Shown: one piece after another, positions 53,174-64,000 of the stretch
Layout: every line of letters begins with the position of its first letter
Position numbering within the stretch: the stretch's first letter is position 1
Assembly (NCBI RefSeq): GCF_013389365.1
Contig: NZ_JACADJ010000006.1
Coordinates: 1 to 64,000 of the forward strand
DNA: 64,000 nt
DNA from: Desulfobacter latus
GTDB taxonomy: Bacteria > Desulfobacterota > Desulfobacteria > Desulfobacterales > Desulfobacteraceae
Direction: 5' to 3'
Notes under the pieces: model-generated
Told to the model about the DNA's origin: nothing
What the model saw: only the letters and a program-made list of their open reading frames with translations
Database searches by the model: none
Program-made: the position numbers and the translations under genes

Positions 53174-56100
53174 CTATACTTCAGCGAATTCACCATATCC
53201 CACCTCCAGATTGCGATAGCCGGGAAAACCCGTGCCGGCCGGGATAAGTCGCCCCATAACAACGTTTTCTTTCAATCCCTTGAGGCTGTCATATTTACCT
53301 TCAATAGCTGCAAGGGTCAGCACCTTGGTCGTTTCCTGAAACGATGCTGCAGACAAAAAACTGTCTGTGGACAAAGAGGCTTTGGTAATACCAAGAATCA
53401 GGGGCTCACCCTTGGCCGGCTCACCGCCCTCCATGGCAACTTTGCGATTGGTTTCCTCAAAAATAATACGATCAACCTGTTCATCGGGGATAAAATTGGT
53501 ATCTCCAGTGGAAATCACTTTAACCCGGCGCATCATCTGACGGATAACAACTTCGATGTGCTTGTCATTGATTCGTACGCCCTGAAGCCTGTAAACTTCC
53601 TGAACCTCGTCAACCAGGTATTTAGCCAGTGCCACTTCCCCTTTAATGTTCATGATATCCTGGGGGTTGGCAGAACCTGCGATCAGCGGATCCCCCGATT
53701 TTACATAATCGCCGTCATAAACGGACACATGCTGACCTTTTGGAATGGCGTATTCTTTTGCCTCGCCAACATCGCCAGGCTTAATCGTAACCTTCTGACG
53801 GCCTTTGGTGCCCTTTGAAACAGTAACATAGCCATCAATCTCAGTCAGCACTGCCGGGTCTTTTGGCTTTCTGACCTCAAAAAGCTCGGCAACCCTGGGC
53901 AGGCCACCGGTAATATCTTTTGTTTTTGTGGTGGCACGCGGCAACTTGGCAATTACATCACCGGCGGTGATGTTGTCATCCTCTTCAACAGTGAGAATGG
54001 CATTTACCGGCAGGTAATATCTGGCCGGCGTCTTAGAATTGGGCAGCTTAACCGCTTTACCCTCTTTATCCTTAATCGTTATTCTGGGTCGAACCTCAAT
54101 ATCCTTGCTTTCAATTATCGTTCTTGACACCTTGCCGGTAACCGGGTCAATTTGTTCCTGAACCGTATTGCCCACAATAATGTCAGCAAATCTAATCCGA
54201 CCGGATACTTCAGTGATGATCGGCGTAGTAAAGGGATCCCAGGAGGCTATAACATCACCTGGTTCAATTTGCTGACCATTTTTGGCTTGAAGGGTGGCAC
54301 CATAAATGACATTATCCTTGGCACGTTCACGTCCATCCTCGCCGACAACGGTCACCCCGCCACCTTTACGATTCATGACGATGATATCGCCCTGGGCCGA
54401 AGTTACGGTTTGAATATCGTCATTAAACTTTAAAATGCCACCAACACGGGCTTTGACTTCAGCAACCTCAACTTTTCTGGACGCTGTACCGCCGATGTGA
54501 AAGGTCCGCATGGTCAACTGGGTTCCGGGTTCGCCAATGGATTGAGCGGCCACAATACCAATGGCCTGTCCAATTTCTACGGTGGCACCATGGGCAAGAT
54601 CACGGCCGTAACATCTTGAACAGACGCCATGTTTTGAATTGCATGTTAATACGGATCTGATTTTGACCCGTTGAACACCTGCGGCTTCAATTTTAGCCAC
54701 ATGGGCTTCATTAAGTTCTGTATCAGATGCCACGATGAATTCATTGGAATAAGGATCGCGGATATCCTCCTGGGTGACACGCCCAAGAATTCTTTCCCCA
54801 AGGGTCTGAATAATTTCTCCACCCTCATACAGCGCTTCAACTTCAATGCCGTTGATGGTACCACAATCAGGCTCCACGATGGTACAGTCCTGGCCAACAT
54901 CAGCCAGACGACGGGTCAGGTAACCGGAGTTGGCTGTTTTCAGTGCCGTATCCGCCAATCCCTTACGGGCACCATGGGTGGAGATAAAATACTGAAGTAC
55001 GGACAACCCCTCACGGAAACATGCAGTGATAGGATTTTCAATAATCTCACCGGAAGGTTTGGCCATCAATCCGCGCATACCAGCTAACTGGCGCATCTGA
55101 TCTTTGGAGCCACGGGCGCCGGAATCCGCCATGACATAGACGGCATTGAGTTCCTCGGAACTGTCTGTGCCCTCTTTTTTGGGTGGATTTTTCATAACTT
55201 CCATCATAGCGTTGGCAATCTCGTCTGTGGCCTGGGCCCAGATATCAACCACCTTGTTATACCTTTCACCCCGGGTAATCAGACCTTCGGAATACTGATT
55301 TTTGATATCTTCAATATTTTTTTCGGCCTTACCAATCAACTCCCACTTATTCGCCGGGATAATCATGTCATCAATGCAGATGGACAGACCGCCAAGCGTT
55401 GAATTTTTGTATCCAATATTTTTCAGGCGATCGGAAAGAATAACGGTTTCTTTTAAGCCGATATTTCTGTAGGCATAGTCAATGAGCTTTACAATGGATT
55501 TTTTATCCATCAGCTTGTTCACCAGACTGAACGGCAACGTAGACGTTCTTTCATCCACCTTGAAAATAGTGTACTTGTCGCCCACCATCCGGACATCGGT
55601 AAACTGTCCTTGTTTCAGTCCGTAAAGCTGCTCCACCACCACGTCGGAAACCTGAAAAATATTTTTAAATTCTTTACGCGTTAAAACACCGGTTGTCCCC
55701 CGGGTCTTTTTAATTTCCTCATCCCCGTACTTGTTAAGTATCGCATCAAAATCTTCACCGGCCTTTAGTTCAGCAAGCGCAGCCTCGGCATCCTCAAGGT
55801 TTTCGGTGCGGATACGGCTCATGTTCAACAGTACGTCACCTGGAATGGTTTCCCATAGAAGCACACGGCCTGTCGTGGTCTCATAAATCACATCATCAAT
55901 ACGAACCTTGATTTTGGCATGAATATTCAGCGCTCCGGCATCAAAAGCAAAACGCACCTCATCTATACTTGAAAAAGTGACCCCTTCGCCCTGCCGGCCT
56001 GACATTGCCCGGGTCATATAATAAATGCCCAATACAATGTCCTGGGTGGGAACAATAATGGGCTGCCCGTTTGCCGGAGACAAAATGTTGTTGGTGGACA

Positions 56101-57556
56101 GCATCATGACCCTGGCTTCAAGCTGGGATTCCAGGGACAACGGCACATGGACGGCCATCTGGTCACCGTCAAAGTCAGCATTGAATGCCGGGCACACCAG
56201 GGGGTGAAGCTGAATGGCCTTGCCTTCGATCAATACCGGCTCAAACGCCTGAAACCCGAGACGATGCAAGGTAGGCGCACGGTTAAGCATCACCGGGTAT
56301 TCCTTTACCACGGCTTCAAGGGCATCCCATACTTCGGTCTCCTCGCGCTCAACCATTTTTTTAGCGCTTTTAACCGTGGAGACCAGGTTTTTCTGCTCAA
56401 GATAATTGTAAATAAATGGTTTGAACAGCTCCAAAGCCATTTTTTTGGGAATGCCGCACTGGTGGAGGCGCAGTTCAGACCCCACGGTGATTACGGTACG
56501 GCCGGAATAATCCACACGTTTACCTAAAAGATTCTGTCGAAAACGCCCCTGTTTGCCTTTAAGTGTATCAGACAAAGATTTCAACGGACGTTTGTTGGTA
56601 CCTGTGACCACCCGGCCATGACGTCCATTGTCAAAAAGCACATCTACAGCTTCCTGAAGCATCCGTTTTTCGTTTCGAACAATAATATCCGGTGCATTGA
56701 GCTCAACCAGCCGTTTAAGTCGGTTATTGCGGTTGAGTACCCGACGATACAGATCATTAAGATCCGAGGTGGCAAACCTGCCCCCTTCAAGGGGTACAAG
56801 AGGGCGCAGATCCGGCGGCAGAATGGGGCAGGCCGTCAGGATCATCCGGGAAGGTTCTATGCCTGATGTCAAAAAGGCATCAATGACCTTCATGCGCTTG
56901 GCCATTTTTTGCTGCTTGGCCATGGATTTGGTCAGACCGATCTCTTCGATAAGCTCATCATGAACCGCCTGAAGATCAATCTCATTCAGCAACGTTAAGA
57001 TCGCCTCAGCACCAAGCCCGGCAACAAAACCCTCCTCACCGAATGCTTCTATGGCTTCATAATACTGGTCATCGGAAAGCAGCTGTAATTTTTTCAGCTC
57101 GGTATCCTTGGGATCAATAACAATATACGAATCAAAGTAGAGTACTTTTTCCAGATTCTTCAATGTCATATCCAGGACATTACCGATCTTGGAAGGCAGA
57201 CTTTTTAAAAACCAGATATGGGATACCGGCGCAGCAAGCTCAATATGTGCCATACGGTCGCGCCTGACCTTGGACTGAATAACTTCAACCCCGCATTTTT
57301 CACAAACCACGCCCCGGTGTTTCATGCGTTTGTATTTACCGCAATTGCACTCGTAATCCTTGGTCGGTCCAAACACCTTGGCACAGAAAAGACCATCACG
57401 TTCGGGTTTAAACGTTCTGTAGTTAATGGTCTCGGGTTTTTTTATTTCGCCGTAGGACCATTCCCGAATCTGATCAGATGATGCAAGGCTAATCTGAACG
57501 CCCTGGTAACTTTGAGGATCCTTGGGTTTTGCGAAGAAATCATAAATATTATCCAA
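53174..57556 (-). CDS. rpoC: DNA-directed RNA polymerase subunit beta', with parvulin-like insertion
   Basis: The 1460-residue protein carries the N-terminal zinc finger (Cys70, 72, 85, 88), the active-site [12 protein letters not shown] with the three catalytic Asp at about 461, 463 and 465, the bridge-helix region near [19 protein letters not shown] and the C-terminal zinc segment ([12 protein letters not shown]). It is longer than the usual 1380-1400. The extra material is about 97 residues (576-672, positions 55541-55831) between [10 protein letters not shown] and [11 protein letters not shown], which are adjacent in other beta' subunits. It resembles a parvulin-type prolyl isomerase domain: [51 protein letters not shown]. 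Histidines expected in an active parvulin are replaced (Met and Thr), so activity is doubtful. Follows rpoB by ten bases. Confidence 0.97.
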   Translation of the reverse strand: MDNIYDFFAKPKDPQSYQGVQISLASSDQIREWSYGEIKKPETINYRTFKPERDGLFCAKVFGPTKDYECNCGKYKRMKHRGVVCEKCGVEVIQSKVRRDRMAHIELAAPVSHIWFLKSLPSKIGNVLDMTLKNLEKVLYFDSYIVIDPKDTELKKLQLLSDDQYYEAIEAFGEEGFVAGLGAEAILTLLNEIDLQAVHDELIEEIGLTKSMAKQQKMAKRMKVIDAFLTSGIEPSRMILTACPILPPDLRPLVPLEGGRFATSDLNDLYRRVLNRNNRLKRLVELNAPDIIVRNEKRMLQEAVDVLFDNGRHGRVVTGTNKRPLKSLSDTLKGKQGRFRQNLLGKRVDYSGRTVITVGSELRLHQCGIPKKMALELFKPFIYNYLEQKNLVSTVKSAKKMVEREETEVWDALEAVVKEYPVMLNRAPTLHRLGFQAFEPVLIEGKAIQLHPLVCPAFNADFDGDQMAVHVPLSLESQLEARVMMLSTNNILSPANGQPIIVPTQDIVLGIYYMTRAMSGRQGEGVTFSSIDEVRFAFDAGALNIHAKIKVRIDDVIYETTTGRVLLWETIPGDVLLNMSRIRTENLEDAEAALAELKAGEDFDAILNKYGDEEIKKTRGTTGVLTRKEFKNIFQVSDVVVEQLYGLKQGQFTDVRMVGDKYTIFKVDERTSTLPFSLVNKLMDKKSIVKLIDYAYRNIGLKETVILSDRLKNIGYKNSTLGGLSICIDDMIIPANKWELIGKAEKNIEDIKNQYSEGLITRGERYNKVVDIWAQATDEIANAMMEVMKNPPKKEGTDSSEELNAVYVMADSGARGSKDQMRQLAGMRGLMAKPSGEIIENPITACFREGLSVLQYFISTHGARKGLADTALKTANSGYLTRRLADVGQDCTIVEPDCGTINGIEVEALYEGGEIIQTLGERILGRVTQEDIRDPYSNEFIVASDTELNEAHVAKIEAAGVQRVKIRSVLTCNSKHGVCSRCYGRDLAHGATVEIGQAIGIVAAQSIGEPGTQLTMRTFHIGGTASRKVEVAEVKARVGGILKFNDDIQTVTSAQGDIIVMNRKGGGVTVVGEDGRERAKDNVIYGATLQAKNGQQIEPGDVIASWDPFTTPIITEVSGRIRFADIIVGNTVQEQIDPVTGKVSRTIIESKDIEVRPRITIKDKEGKAVKLPNSKTPARYYLPVNAILTVEEDDNITAGDVIAKLPRATTKTKDITGGLPRVAELFEVRKPKDPAVLTEIDGYVTVSKGTKGRQKVTIKPGDVGEAKEYAIPKGQHVSVYDGDYVKSGDPLIAGSANPQDIMNIKGEVALAKYLVDEVQEVYRLQGVRINDKHIEVVIRQMMRRVKVISTGDTNFIPDEQVDRIIFEETNRKVAMEGGEPAKGEPLILGITKASLSTDSFLSAASFQETTKVLTLAAIEGKYDSLKGLKENVVMGRLIPAGTGFPGYRNLEVGYGEFAEV
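55541..55831 (-). other. Parvulin/PpiC-like domain inserted in RpoC (residues about 576-672)
   Basis: The segment interrupts the funnel-to-clamp region of beta', where most bacteria continue directly from the LLWE...P block to PFSLVN. Alignment from memory with PpiC/SurA: the ASHILVKT start corresponds to [19 protein letters not shown] to the ELK-GADF segment; the GGDLG block to RGTTG; the GPVKTQFGYHIIKV end to [16 protein letters not shown]. Secondary-structure order beta-alpha-alpha-beta-beta fits the parvulin fold. Both catalytic histidines are substituted. Possible roles are a scaffold for an elongation or assembly factor. Confidence 0.65.
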
Positions 57557-57566
57557 TGTCTTCTCC

Positions 57567-60500
57567 TTATTTGCTACCTTCTATAAGATTCATATCCAGC
57601 CCCAGAGCATTGAGCTCTTTTATCAGAACCCTGAAGGATTCAGGCATTCCAGGTTCCAGGACATTTTGGCCTTTAACAATTTTTTCATACATACGGGTCC
57701 GACCGGTCATGTCATCGGATTTCACCGTAAGAAATTCCTGGAGCGCATGGGCAGCACCATATGCTTCCATGGCCCAGACCTCCATTTCCCCAAGACGCTG
57801 GCCGCCGAACTGCGCCTTACCACCAAGCGGTTGCTGGGTTACAAGGGAGTACGGCCCAATAGATCGTGCATGCAGTTTGTCATCAACCAGGTGGTGAAGC
57901 TTAAGCATATACATGGTTCCCACAGTAACCGGTTTGTCAAAAGGCCTGCCGGTTCGACCATCATAAAGGATGGATTGACCTGAGGGGTCACTGTCGGACA
58001 TAGCAATTAATTCCTTGATCTCTTCCTCTGTGGCACCATCAAATACCGGCGTGGCAGTATGAACCCCATTTTTATAAAGGGAGATGAAATCCAAAAAACG
58101 CTCATCATCCATCGCATCAATATCCCGGACAATGACATCATCGGCCTGCCCATCCCTTTGTTTCCGGGTCAAAGAAAACATTTGTTTGGCTTTATCCCGC
58201 AACGCATCCAGTCGTTTTTCCTCCAGCATTTCGTCAATTTGCTGCCCCAGGGCATAGGCAGCCCGGCCCAGATGGATCTCAAGAATCTGACCCACATTCA
58301 TACGGGACGGCACGCCCAGGGGATTAAGCACCATATCAACAGGCCGGCCGTCTTCAAAATAAGGCAGGTCCTCGACCCGAAGAATTCTTGATACAACACC
58401 CTTGTTCCCGTGGCGGCCTGCCATTTTGTCCCCCACGGAGAGTACCCGTAACATGGCAACAGAAATTTTAATGAGCTTGAGAACCCCCGGCGGGAGGTCG
58501 TCACCCTTTTCAAATCTTGATACCTGACGGTTGAAATGCTCCCGGGCCTGTTTTATCTGCTCCTGGGCCTGCTCAAGGATGACCTGAACCTTTTCGGTCA
58601 ATACGGCATCTTCAACCGTAACATTTACCAGTATGGAGACAGGTACTTTTTCAAAAATACCGGGAGCCACTTTGGTTCCGGCCTTAACCAGCACTTTGCC
58701 GTTTCGTTCCAGATCATTGAACAATACGTGCCCGTCAAGTACGGATTCAACTTTCTGTCGACCGACATCGGAAATAATTTTTATCTCATCATCACGGTCT
58801 TTTTCAAAACGCTCGATCTCTTCATCTTCGATCTGGCGTGTTCTGTCATCCTTTGGCAGACCACGGCGTGAAAAGACCTTGGCATCAATCACCTTTCCAT
58901 GAACACCCGGGGGGACACAAAGTGACGTATCCTTTACGTCACCGGCTTTTTCACCAAAAATGGCCCGCAACAATTTTTCTTCAGGAGAGAGTTGCGTTTC
59001 GCCTTTGGGCGTAATTTTCCCCACCAAAATATCACCCGGTTTGACCTCAGCACCCAGACGGATAATGCCGCTGTCATCCAAATTTCTCAAAGCATCTTCA
59101 CCCACATTAGGAATGTCCCTGGTGATCTCTTCCTTGCCAAGCTTGGTATCCCTGGCCAGAACTTCAAATTCCTCGACATGAACGGACGTGTACACACCAT
59201 CCCTGACCAGGCGCTCGGATACCAATATAGAATCCTCATAATTATACCCGTCCCAGGGCATGAAGGCCACGGTCACATTTTTTCCAAGCGCCAGTTCCCC
59301 CAGTTCCGTGGAGGGCCCGTCAGCAATGACCTGCCCTTTTTTAACCCGCTCATTTTTCTCGACAATAGGTCTATGATTAAAGCAGGTGTTCTGGTTGGAA
59401 CGAACAAACTTGATACAGTTATAAATGGAAACAGCCTTATTAAATTTAGGATCGTTATTGTCATCATTTTTAACAACAATACGCTTTGAATCGACATCCA
59501 CCACCACCCCGTCGCACTCAGCAACAATGGTCACCCCGGAGTCCCTGGCAACAACGGCTTCCATACCGGTACCCACTAAAGGGGCTTCACTGCGTATCAA
59601 CGGCACAGCCTGTCGCTGCATGTTAGACCCCATCAGCGCCCTGTTGGCGTCATCATTTTCAAGAAAAGGGATCAGGGATGCGGAGACGGATACCAGCTGG
59701 TTCGGCGAGACATCCATAAATTTTATATCTTCGGGGGTCACCATCTCAAATTCCCCGGCCACGCGGGCAGATATCGTAGAATCGACAAAATTTCCATCAG
59801 CATCCAAAACAGCATTGGCCTGGGCAATGGGATGTTCCTTTTCTTCAAATGCACTTAAATGCTGAATTGTTTTGCTGGCATTCCCTTCATTTACGATCCT
59901 GAATGGGGTTTCAATAAATCCAAAATCATTTACCCGGGCATAGGTACACAGGGAAACAATTAAACCGATGTTGGGGCCCTCAGGGGTCTCGATGGGACAA
60001 ATACGACCATAATGAGACGGATGAACATCACGCACCTCAAACCCTGCACGCTCACGGGTCAACCCACCTGGCCCCAAAGCTGAAAGACGCCGCTTATGGG
60101 TGGTTTCAGACAACGGATTGGTCTGGTCCATAAACTGGGATAGCTGTGAGGTGCCGAAAAATTCACGAACAACCGCAGAGACAGGCTTGGGGTTAATAAG
60201 GTCGTGGGGCATCATGGCGTCCACTTCCTGCATGCTCATCTTTTCCTTAATGGCCCGCTCCATACGGACAAGACCGATGCGATAATGGTTTTCCAGGAGT
60301 TCACCCACAGCCCTGACCCGCCGATTACCCAAGTGGTCAATATCATCCACTTGTCCCTGGCTGTCTTTGAGCTCGATCAACGTAGCTGCGGTAAGCAGCA
60401 CATCTTCTTTTCTCAGGGTTTTTACATCAATTTTCGTATTCACCCCGAGGCGATGATTCATTTTAAGGCGTCCCACCTTGGACAAATCGTAATATGCCTG

Positions 60501-61697
60501 GCGGAAAAACAGATGATCAATAAAATCCTGGGCCACCTCAATGGTCGCCGGATTGCCGGGACGAAGCCTGCGGTAAATATCCATCAGAGCCTCTTCCTTG
60601 GATTCAATTTTGTCTGAAATCAGGGTCTTACGCATGCAATCTGAACTGCGGGGATTTACATAGAGAATTTCAAAGCTGTCAATATCCTTTTCCTCAAGCA
60701 GTTCAAACGTGTCCTCTGCAATGGTATTACCGGCTCTGAACAACGGGGCTTGATCACTGCTTTCCAAAAAAAAGTTACCAGCAAACGCTTTGCCTATGAG
60801 TTCCTCTTCAGAAATAGGAATAAAATCCAAATGTTCATCGGCAAGTTGTTTTAAGGCTCGCTTGGTAAAAATTCGACCCGCCTTGACCACAACCTCACCG
60901 GTTTCAGGAGATTTTATATCATAGACGGCCCGTTGCCGGACTAAATTTTCAGGAATAAATTCTCTGAAATAAGAGCCGTTCTTACGTAGAATTTTTTCCT
61001 TGGTGTAAAAGAAATCAAGAATATCTTCCCCTGTGTATCCAAATGCCTTGAAAAGAATGGAAACAGGAAATTTACGCCGGCGGTCAATACGGATATAGAC
61101 AATATCCTTGGCATCAATTTCCATGTCAATCCAGGAACCACGCACAGGAATAATACGGGCATTATAAATAATCTTGCCCGAGGAATAATTTTTGCCTTTG
61201 TCATGATCAAAAAACACACCGGACGACCGGTGAAGCTGAGAGACAACTGCACGCTCAGTACCGTTGATGACAAAAGTGCCCCTGGGTGTCATCAAAGGAA
61301 TAGTGCCAAAATATATTTCCTGTTCCTTTATATCACGGATGGTTGACACATCCGTGTCTTTGTCATGGTCATAGACGACAAGCCGAACCCTTATGTTGAC
61401 CGGGATGTCATAGGTCATCCCGCGACTGATACACTCCTGCATGGAGTGTTTGGTCTCCCCAAAGGAATAAGAGACATATTCTAGGGAAGATGTATCGGTA
61501 AAATCCTTGATGGGAAATACGGACTTAAAAACCGAATGCAGGCCCTTTTCCTCCCTGTCCTGGGGTGGAACATCCCTTTGAAGAAACCCTTCAAAGGAAT
61601 CTCTTTGCATCCCTATAAGATCAGGGATGTCTATAATTTTACGTTTACCGCCAAACTCTTTTCTAACTCGCTTGTTCGTCAAAAGACTTCCGGCCAT
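57567..61697 (-). CDS. rpoB: DNA-directed RNA polymerase subunit beta
   Basis: Beta forms half of the catalytic cleft and binds rifampicin. The 1376-residue protein begins [20 protein letters not shown]; the ORF can be extended 28 codons upstream, but the ATG at 61695-61697 has GGGAGA before it. Rifampicin-region marks are [38 protein letters not shown]; others are [25 protein letters not shown] and the C-terminal [19 protein letters not shown]. It is slightly longer than the E. coli enzyme because of the usual deltaproteobacterial insertions. Lies between rplL and rpoC. Confidence 0.98.
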   Translation of the reverse strand: MAGSLLTNKRVRKEFGGKRKIIDIPDLIGMQRDSFEGFLQRDVPPQDREEKGLHSVFKSVFPIKDFTDTSSLEYVSYSFGETKHSMQECISRGMTYDIPVNIRVRLVVYDHDKDTDVSTIRDIKEQEIYFGTIPLMTPRGTFVINGTERAVVSQLHRSSGVFFDHDKGKNYSSGKIIYNARIIPVRGSWIDMEIDAKDIVYIRIDRRRKFPVSILFKAFGYTGEDILDFFYTKEKILRKNGSYFREFIPENLVRQRAVYDIKSPETGEVVVKAGRIFTKRALKQLADEHLDFIPISEEELIGKAFAGNFFLESSDQAPLFRAGNTIAEDTFELLEEKDIDSFEILYVNPRSSDCMRKTLISDKIESKEEALMDIYRRLRPGNPATIEVAQDFIDHLFFRQAYYDLSKVGRLKMNHRLGVNTKIDVKTLRKEDVLLTAATLIELKDSQGQVDDIDHLGNRRVRAVGELLENHYRIGLVRMERAIKEKMSMQEVDAMMPHDLINPKPVSAVVREFFGTSQLSQFMDQTNPLSETTHKRRLSALGPGGLTRERAGFEVRDVHPSHYGRICPIETPEGPNIGLIVSLCTYARVNDFGFIETPFRIVNEGNASKTIQHLSAFEEKEHPIAQANAVLDADGNFVDSTISARVAGEFEMVTPEDIKFMDVSPNQLVSVSASLIPFLENDDANRALMGSNMQRQAVPLIRSEAPLVGTGMEAVVARDSGVTIVAECDGVVVDVDSKRIVVKNDDNNDPKFNKAVSIYNCIKFVRSNQNTCFNHRPIVEKNERVKKGQVIADGPSTELGELALGKNVTVAFMPWDGYNYEDSILVSERLVRDGVYTSVHVEEFEVLARDTKLGKEEITRDIPNVGEDALRNLDDSGIIRLGAEVKPGDILVGKITPKGETQLSPEEKLLRAIFGEKAGDVKDTSLCVPPGVHGKVIDAKVFSRRGLPKDDRTRQIEDEEIERFEKDRDDEIKIISDVGRQKVESVLDGHVLFNDLERNGKVLVKAGTKVAPGIFEKVPVSILVNVTVEDAVLTEKVQVILEQAQEQIKQAREHFNRQVSRFEKGDDLPPGVLKLIKISVAMLRVLSVGDKMAGRHGNKGVVSRILRVEDLPYFEDGRPVDMVLNPLGVPSRMNVGQILEIHLGRAAYALGQQIDEMLEEKRLDALRDKAKQMFSLTRKQRDGQADDVIVRDIDAMDDERFLDFISLYKNGVHTATPVFDGATEEEIKELIAMSDSDPSGQSILYDGRTGRPFDKPVTVGTMYMLKLHHLVDDKLHARSIGPYSLVTQQPLGGKAQFGGQRLGEMEVWAMEAYGAAHALQEFLTVKSDDMTGRTRMYEKIVKGQNVLEPGMPESFRVLIKELNALGLDMNLIEGSK

Positions 61698-61809
61698 GAT
61701 ATCTCCCGATGTGAGTTTTTCCAACCGTAAAAGCGGAGACACGACCCACTGGCCTTGCCCCCGCGTATAGTTTATGCACAAACTATTTGTGCTTATCAGC
61801 TATGCTAAA

Positions 61810-62202
61810 CTACTTTACAGACACCTGGGCGCCGGCCCCCTCAAGCTGCTCTTTAACTTTGTCTGCCTCTTCCTTGGCAATACCTTCTTTTACAGCTTTG
61901 GGCGCCTCTTCAACAAGTGCCTTGGCTTCTTTCAGTCCGAGCCCGGTGATCGCACGAACTTCTTTAATCACATTAATCTTTTTGTCACCGACAGCTTCAA
62001 GGATAACGTCAAATTCGGTTTTTTCTTCTTCCGCAGCCCCACCGGCATCTCCGCCGCCAGGCATGGCACCTGCAGCAACGGCAACCGGTGCAGCTGCAGA
62101 TACACCAAATTTATCTTCAAGCTCCTTAATCAGTTCGGAAAGCTCCAGAACGCTCATATTTGAAATAAATTCAATTACATCATCTTTTGTAATATCAGCC
62201 AT
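61810..62202 (-). CDS. rplL: 50S ribosomal protein L7/L12
   Basis: The stalk protein that recruits translation factors. The 130-residue product has the N-terminal dimerisation domain ([20 protein letters not shown]), an Ala/Gly-rich hinge ([20 protein letters not shown]) and the C-terminal [20 protein letters not shown] domain. 112 bp with no other gene separate it from rpoB. Confidence 0.97.
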   Translation of the reverse strand: MADITKDDVIEFISNMSVLELSELIKELEDKFGVSAAAPVAVAAGAMPGGGDAGGAAEEEKTEFDVILEAVGDKKINVIKEVRAITGLGLKEAKALVEEAPKAVKEGIAKEEADKVKEQLEGAGAQVSVK

Positions 62203-62272
62203 TTTAATCTCCTGAAAAATATACGAATATCTGAATCGTACTTATAAATTTAAAGTTTTGGTTTATTTTAAG

Positions 62273-62797
62273 TTACGCTGCATCTTTCTGATCTTTAACC
62301 GCATTAAGCACATTGAGAAAAGACCTGGGAACCCCGGCCAGTACATTGACAAGATTTGTGGGAACGGCATTGAGTGTGTATACCAATTTGGCCAACAACT
62401 CTTCTCTGGAAGGCATCTTAGCAAGCTGCTTGACATCTTCTTCGCTTAAAAATTTTCCATCAAGTGACGCGCCCTTAAGCTGTATTTTCTCATTGGTTTT
62501 CAGAAATTCCGAGATGACCTTGGCCGGTGCCACAGGATCATCCTTGGAAATGATGATCGCATTCGGTCCTTTAAAAAGATCAGTTAATACCTCCGAGCCG
62601 GTCCCTTTCACCGCCAGTCTCATCAAGGTATTTTTTACAACCGCCATTTGAGCACCGGTCTCCCGAAGTTTTGCGCGAAGTTCCGTCACCTGGGATACAG
62701 TCAATCCCTTGTAGTCGATCAAAAAAGAAATCTCTGCTTCGCCGAGATTCTTTGCGAGCTTTTCGACCAGTTCTTTTTTCTGGGAAATATTCAGCAT
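62273..62797 (-). CDS. rplJ: 50S ribosomal protein L10
   Basis: L10 anchors the L7/L12 stalk and represses its own operon through the leader mRNA. The 174-residue protein starts MLNISQKKELVEKLAKNL at the ATG 62795-62797, preceded by AAGGAGGTG; the 20 codons of extended ORF upstream overlap the leader RNA and are rejected. Typical blocks are DYKGLTVSQVTELR, MAVVKNTLMRLAVKGT and LNAVPTNLVNVLAGVPRSF. Confidence 0.96.
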   Translation of the reverse strand: MLNISQKKELVEKLAKNLGEAEISFLIDYKGLTVSQVTELRAKLRETGAQMAVVKNTLMRLAVKGTGSEVLTDLFKGPNAIIISKDDPVAPAKVISEFLKTNEKIQLKGASLDGKFLSEEDVKQLAKMPSREELLAKLVYTLNAVPTNLVNVLAGVPRSFLNVLNAVKDQKDAA

Positions 62798-62849
62798 TTT
62801 TCTACACCTCCTTCCATAAATAAATTTGTGTCGAAGGTGCCAACGAAAC

Positions 62850-62932
62850 CAAAACAAAATTTATTTTCTGTCTCGGCAGGCCGGCAGATCCGATTATGCA
62901 TTTACTATGCACCTACTGTCTATGACAGGCTA
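62850..62932 (-). ncRNA. L10 leader (rplJ mRNA autoregulatory element)
   Basis: The 195-bp gap ahead of rplJ contains, on the minus strand, GCCTGTCATAGACAGTAGGT (62911-62930) and GCCTGCCGAGACAG (62868-62881), which are the hallmark of the L10 leader: the first forms a stem with a kink-turn-like loop, the second carries the conserved GCCGAGAC. L10 complexed with L12 binds this to shut down its own synthesis. Exact ends cannot be fixed from the sequence alone. Confidence 0.8.
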
Positions 62933-62965
62933 AAACGTATTTCGTTTAATGCGAACGAAATACGT
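62931..62965 (-). terminator. Attenuator-like hairpin between rplA and rplJ
   Basis: ACGTATTTCGTT and AACGAAATACGT (62935-62965) make a perfect 12-bp stem with a seven-base loop, followed on the minus strand by TTTTA, before the L10 leader. The U-run is short, so it likely reduces rather than stops read-through from rplKA into rplJL-rpoBC, as in other bacteria. Confidence 0.6.
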
Positions 62966-62992
62966 CTATTATTTATTTGATCAACATGAAAT

Positions 62993-63682
62993 CTAGATTA
63001 ATAAAGGATCCACTTTGATACCAGGACCCATTGTTGAAGATACGCTGATGGATTTCAGATAGGTTCCTTTGCTTGATGCAGGTTTGAGAGAGACAATTTT
63101 ATCGAGAAAAACAGTTACATTTTCCAACAGCTTTTCAGCACCAAAAGATATTTTACCGACAGGAACATGCACAATACCGGCTTTCTCAACCCTGAAATCG
63201 ATTTTACCGGATTTTGCTTCGTCGATGGCCTTGGCAAGTTCAAATGTTACAGTACCGGTTTTTGCATTGGGCATAAGTCCTCTTGGGCCAAGGATACGTC
63301 CGAGTTTACCAACGGTACCCATCATGTCCGGTGTCGCAATGGCCTTATCAAATCCGAACCAGCCACCCTTGATCTTCTCAACGATTTCTTCTGTGGCAAT
63401 AAAGTCTGCACCTGCATCAAGGGCTTCTTGTTCTTTTTCACCTTTGGCAAATACCAGGACCTTTACCTCTTTACCAAGTCCATTGGGCAGAACGACGGTC
63501 CCACGCACCATTTGATCTGCATGCCGCGGGTCAACCCCCAGCCTTACGGCGACATCAACCGTTTCGTCAAATTTTGCATAACTGGAAGATACAGCAATTT
63601 CCAGGGCATCTTTGGGTCCATACTGAACCATTCTGTCCACGTTGCTCAGTGCTTCGTTATGTTTTTTACTCCGCTTAGGCAT
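62993..63682 (-). CDS. rplA: 50S ribosomal protein L1
   Basis: L1 forms the mobile L1 stalk and represses the rplKA mRNA. The 229-residue product starts [16 protein letters not shown], and has [63 protein letters not shown] and the final [11 protein letters not shown]. An in-frame GTG three codons earlier is a poorer start. rplK ends 25 bp ahead of this start. Confidence 0.96.
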   Translation of the reverse strand: MPKRSKKHNEALSNVDRMVQYGPKDALEIAVSSSYAKFDETVDVAVRLGVDPRHADQMVRGTVVLPNGLGKEVKVLVFAKGEKEQEALDAGADFIATEEIVEKIKGGWFGFDKAIATPDMMGTVGKLGRILGPRGLMPNAKTGTVTFELAKAIDEAKSGKIDFRVEKAGIVHVPVGKISFGAEKLLENVTVFLDKIVSLKPASSKGTYLKSISVSSTMGPGIKVDPLLI

Positions 63683-63706
63683 TTTAATCACTCTTATACT
63701 TGAAAG

Positions 63707-64000
63707 TTAAACGACTTCTATTCCCATACTCCTGGCAGTGCCTTCAATAATTCTAACGGCAGCATCAATATCCGAGGCGTTTAAATCCGGTTTTTTAGTT
63801 TCTGCAATCGCAACAACCTGATCTCTTGTCACCTTGCCGACCTTATCACGATTCGGCTCCCCTGATCCCTTCGCAAGCTTGGCCGCAGCCAAAAGCAGTC
63901 TTGAAGCAGGCGGCGTTTTGGTTATGAAGCTGAAAGACCTATCTTGATACACAGTGATAACGACAGGAATAATCTGCCCCGCATCATTAGCAGTTTTAGC
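63707..64000 (-). CDS. rplK: 50S ribosomal protein L11 (5' end beyond the window)
   Basis: The frame is open from the right edge (64000) to the stop at 63707 and starts at [20 protein letters not shown], so about the first 45 codons of a normal 141-residue L11 are missing. The visible part has FTFITKTPP-like [20 protein letters not shown] and the conserved C-terminal [22 protein letters not shown]11 works with L10/L12 at the GTPase centre. Upstream rif-cluster genes (nusG, secE) are presumably next, outside the window. Confidence 0.96.
   Translation of the reverse strand, partial: AKTANDAGQIIPVVITVYQDRSFSFITKTPPASRLLLAAAKLAKGSGEPNRDKVGKVTRDQVVAIAETKKPDLNASDIDAAVRIIEGTARSMGIEVV

Noticed and set aside
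61698-61781. 28-codon N-terminal extension of RpoB.
   Set aside because: [13 protein letters not shown] is the family start with a ribosome site; the extension lies in the leader between rplL and rpoB.
1-64000. CRISPR array, tRNA and rRNA genes.
   Set aside because: No regularly spaced repeats, cloverleaf-like or rRNA-like sequences were recognised in the intergenic regions; short tRNAs could be overlooked by eye.

Overview
The window reads as chromosome of a strictly anaerobic, sulfate-reducer-like member of the Desulfobacterota, most likely a Desulfobacteraceae (Desulfobacter-like) species. This is inferred from the gene set (SelA, fused uroporphyrinogen methyltransferase/synthase, NifX-like and CGGC proteins, FmdB, FeeM-like acyltransferase), the mid-range GC content and the style of the housekeeping proteins. 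No 16S gene or species marker lies in the window, so the assignment is tentative.

Positions 1-3500 are an AT-rich accessory patch: a two-gene operon of unknown function, a short transposase-like fragment, and the decayed remains of an IscB (RNA-guided HNH/RuvC nuclease) gene with its terminal hairpin. From 3.5 to 12 kb come uvrB, a CoA-binding protein, glnS, cysS, ispF, a small potassium-channel-like protein, a CGGC protein and a NifX-like protein with a glycine/methionine/arginine-rich tail. A three-gene module at 12.0-15.9 kb looks like synthesis and phosphorolysis of the compatible solute glucosylglycerate. From 16 to 21.8 kb there are a FeeM-like acyltransferase, tag, nnr-tsaE-lysC and pyrF. 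The stretch from 22 to 30.3 kb holds a diguanylate cyclase, a CheD-HDOD fusion gene split by a TnpB-type insertion-sequence remnant, selA, a TPR protein, gmhA, a deoxyhypusine-synthase-like protein and an AAA/DUF4143 ATPase. From 30.5 to 37.0 kb comes fmdB-hemC-cobA/hemD-moaA, followed by a DUF484-GGDEF protein and a hybrid histidine kinase.

From 37.07 kb to the right edge everything is on the minus strand: the joined alpha, spc, S10, str and rif clusters (transcribed from rplK downward: rplK-rplA-rplJ-rplL-rpoB-rpoC, rpsL-rpsG-tuf, rpsJ to rpsQ, rplN to secY, infA-rpmJ-rpsM-rpsK-rpsD-rpoA-rplQ). A good sigma-70 promoter precedes rpsL, an L10 leader with an attenuator-like hairpin precedes rplJ, and a strong hairpin closes the cluster after rplQ. 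fusA is missing from its usual place between rpsG and tuf.

The most unusual items are a roughly 97-residue parvulin-like domain inserted in RNA polymerase beta' (RpoC), the two dead RNA-guided-nuclease relics (IscB and TnpB), and the CheD-HDOD gene broken by the latter. No CRISPR array, tRNA or rRNA gene was recognised.
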